Positions 63,261 to 64,000 of a stretch of DNA of 64,000 nucleotides are shown piece by piece. The stretch spans positions 28,177,833-28,241,832 of the forward strand of contig NC_079214.1 in NCBI RefSeq assembly GCF_029633865.1, given 5' to 3'. Both the position numbers and the translations under genes were made by a program. The number at the start of each line of letters is the position of its first letter. Within the stretch, counting starts at the first letter, position 1. A model generated the notes under the pieces. That model saw only the letters and a program-made list of their open reading frames with translations, did not search any database and was not told where the DNA came from. Origin of the DNA: Lampris incognitus (Eukaryota > Chordata > Actinopteri > Lampriformes > Lampridae).

Positions 63261-63835
63261 CACACGTATACGCAATGCGACTTCAATTTATCTGTATTTG
63301 TATGTCATGATAGTGTGTATTCATTGTGTTTTTGTTTTGATTTTTACTCACAACTTTTAACATTGCCTGCTGTTTTCACGACCATGCTGTGGTAAGTGTA
63401 CTATGTAATCCGTGAGCAAAACAATACTGCATATGCAAATTGACTTTGCCAATAAACCGGATGATGATGCAGATTTTGAAATAACCCCAATAAGTCTTAG
63501 TCTTTTGTCCAAATAGCTACACAAGGCTGATCCTGCTGCTATATAATAGACGACATCGGTCTGCTTTATTTTTCATAATTAAGCGGTTAACTACGTCATT
63601 TGACGACTTTAGACTCTCATGCTCCCAGGTCTGCTCCAACTCTGGCAGCAAGGTTGACAGGCATTTTAATGTATGTTTAAAATTTGCTGCCACTGTCTGA
63701 ATATGCTTCATGGTGAAGCATACTTTTCAGGTGTGTGTGAAATAAATAAATTATTGCAGCCATCTTAAAGGGTGAAGCGTTTGACTAATCCACATGGATT
63801 AGTTGTATTATTGTTTAGACTCTGTACGTTTTATT

Positions 63836-63945
63836 GCTGGTATTTTATATTTCTTCACCTCTTTTATGTATGCACCATTTTGAGGTTGACACACCTGCAA
63901 TTTCGTTGTGCTTTGCACCATGACAATAAAGTTCTTGATTCTTCT
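63836..63945 (+). repeat. LINE/SINE 3' tail fragment
   Basis: TTCGTTGTGCTTTGCACCAT then GACAATAAAGTTCTTGATTCTTCTTGA is a common fish retroposon end with short TTGATTC-like repeats. Confidence 0.55.
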
Positions 63946-63979
63946 TGATGGGCTATTCAAGTTCTGCTGGCTCACTCAC

Positions 63980-64000
63980 CCTTTAATTCTCTTCAGACTA
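63980..64000 (-). other. Possible 3' end of an exon of an upstream gene
   Basis: The minus strand reads AAAGG|GTGAGTGAG, a near-consensus donor. One frame before it is open to the window edge (SLKRIKG). It could be a gene upstream of fam120b on the same strand; too little is visible to identify it. Confidence 0.3.

Overview
The window looks like nuclear DNA of a ray-finned (teleost) fish. Evidence: one intron-containing vertebrate gene read across almost the whole window, and a fish-type transposon load (Tc1-like elements, a Rex3-like RTE LINE, a second RTE family, L2/Maui-like LINEs, Penelope-like elements with GIY-YIG endonuclease, tRNA-headed SINEs, hAT elements, a Ty3/gypsy element). AC, CT, TA and ATATG microsatellites are abundant. 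No prokaryotic, organellar or CRISPR-like signal was seen. The species cannot be named.

The gene is fam120b (constitutive coactivator of PPAR-gamma family), on the minus strand from the ATG at 62486 to the stop at 10904. Thirteen coding exons join in one frame (2298 coding bases, 765 residues), and every internal junction is phase-compatible with GT/AG sites. Exons 1-5 encode an XPG/FEN-like nuclease-fold domain, exons 6-11 the FAM120 middle region, and exons 12-13 a basic, RG-rich tail. A candidate 5' exon and a CpG-rich promoter area lie at 63090-63260. A splice donor at 63980 may mark an upstream gene on the same strand.

Layout, low to high coordinates. 1-10900: DNA 3' of the gene, with Tc1 relics, a TTAA-ended MITE, telomere-like repeats, microsatellites and an L2 fragment. 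10904-14714: exons 13 and 12. 14715-27226 (intron 11): Penelope fragments, a 5'-truncated RTE with 17-bp target duplications, a 4.46-kb gypsy element with almost identical LTRs, and a non-coding LTR element with a head-to-head LTR. 27434-48034 (intron 10, 20.6 kb): SINEs, LINEs, two Penelope copies, an L2-in-hAT-in-hAT nest, a Rex3-like element and a hAT-like element. 48035-62486: exons 10 to 1, with further Tc1 elements, a SINE and an RTE copy (20-bp target duplication) in introns.

Functionally there is one gene; almost everything else is mobile DNA in its introns and flanks. Family and human comparisons are from memory; no alignment or database search was run.
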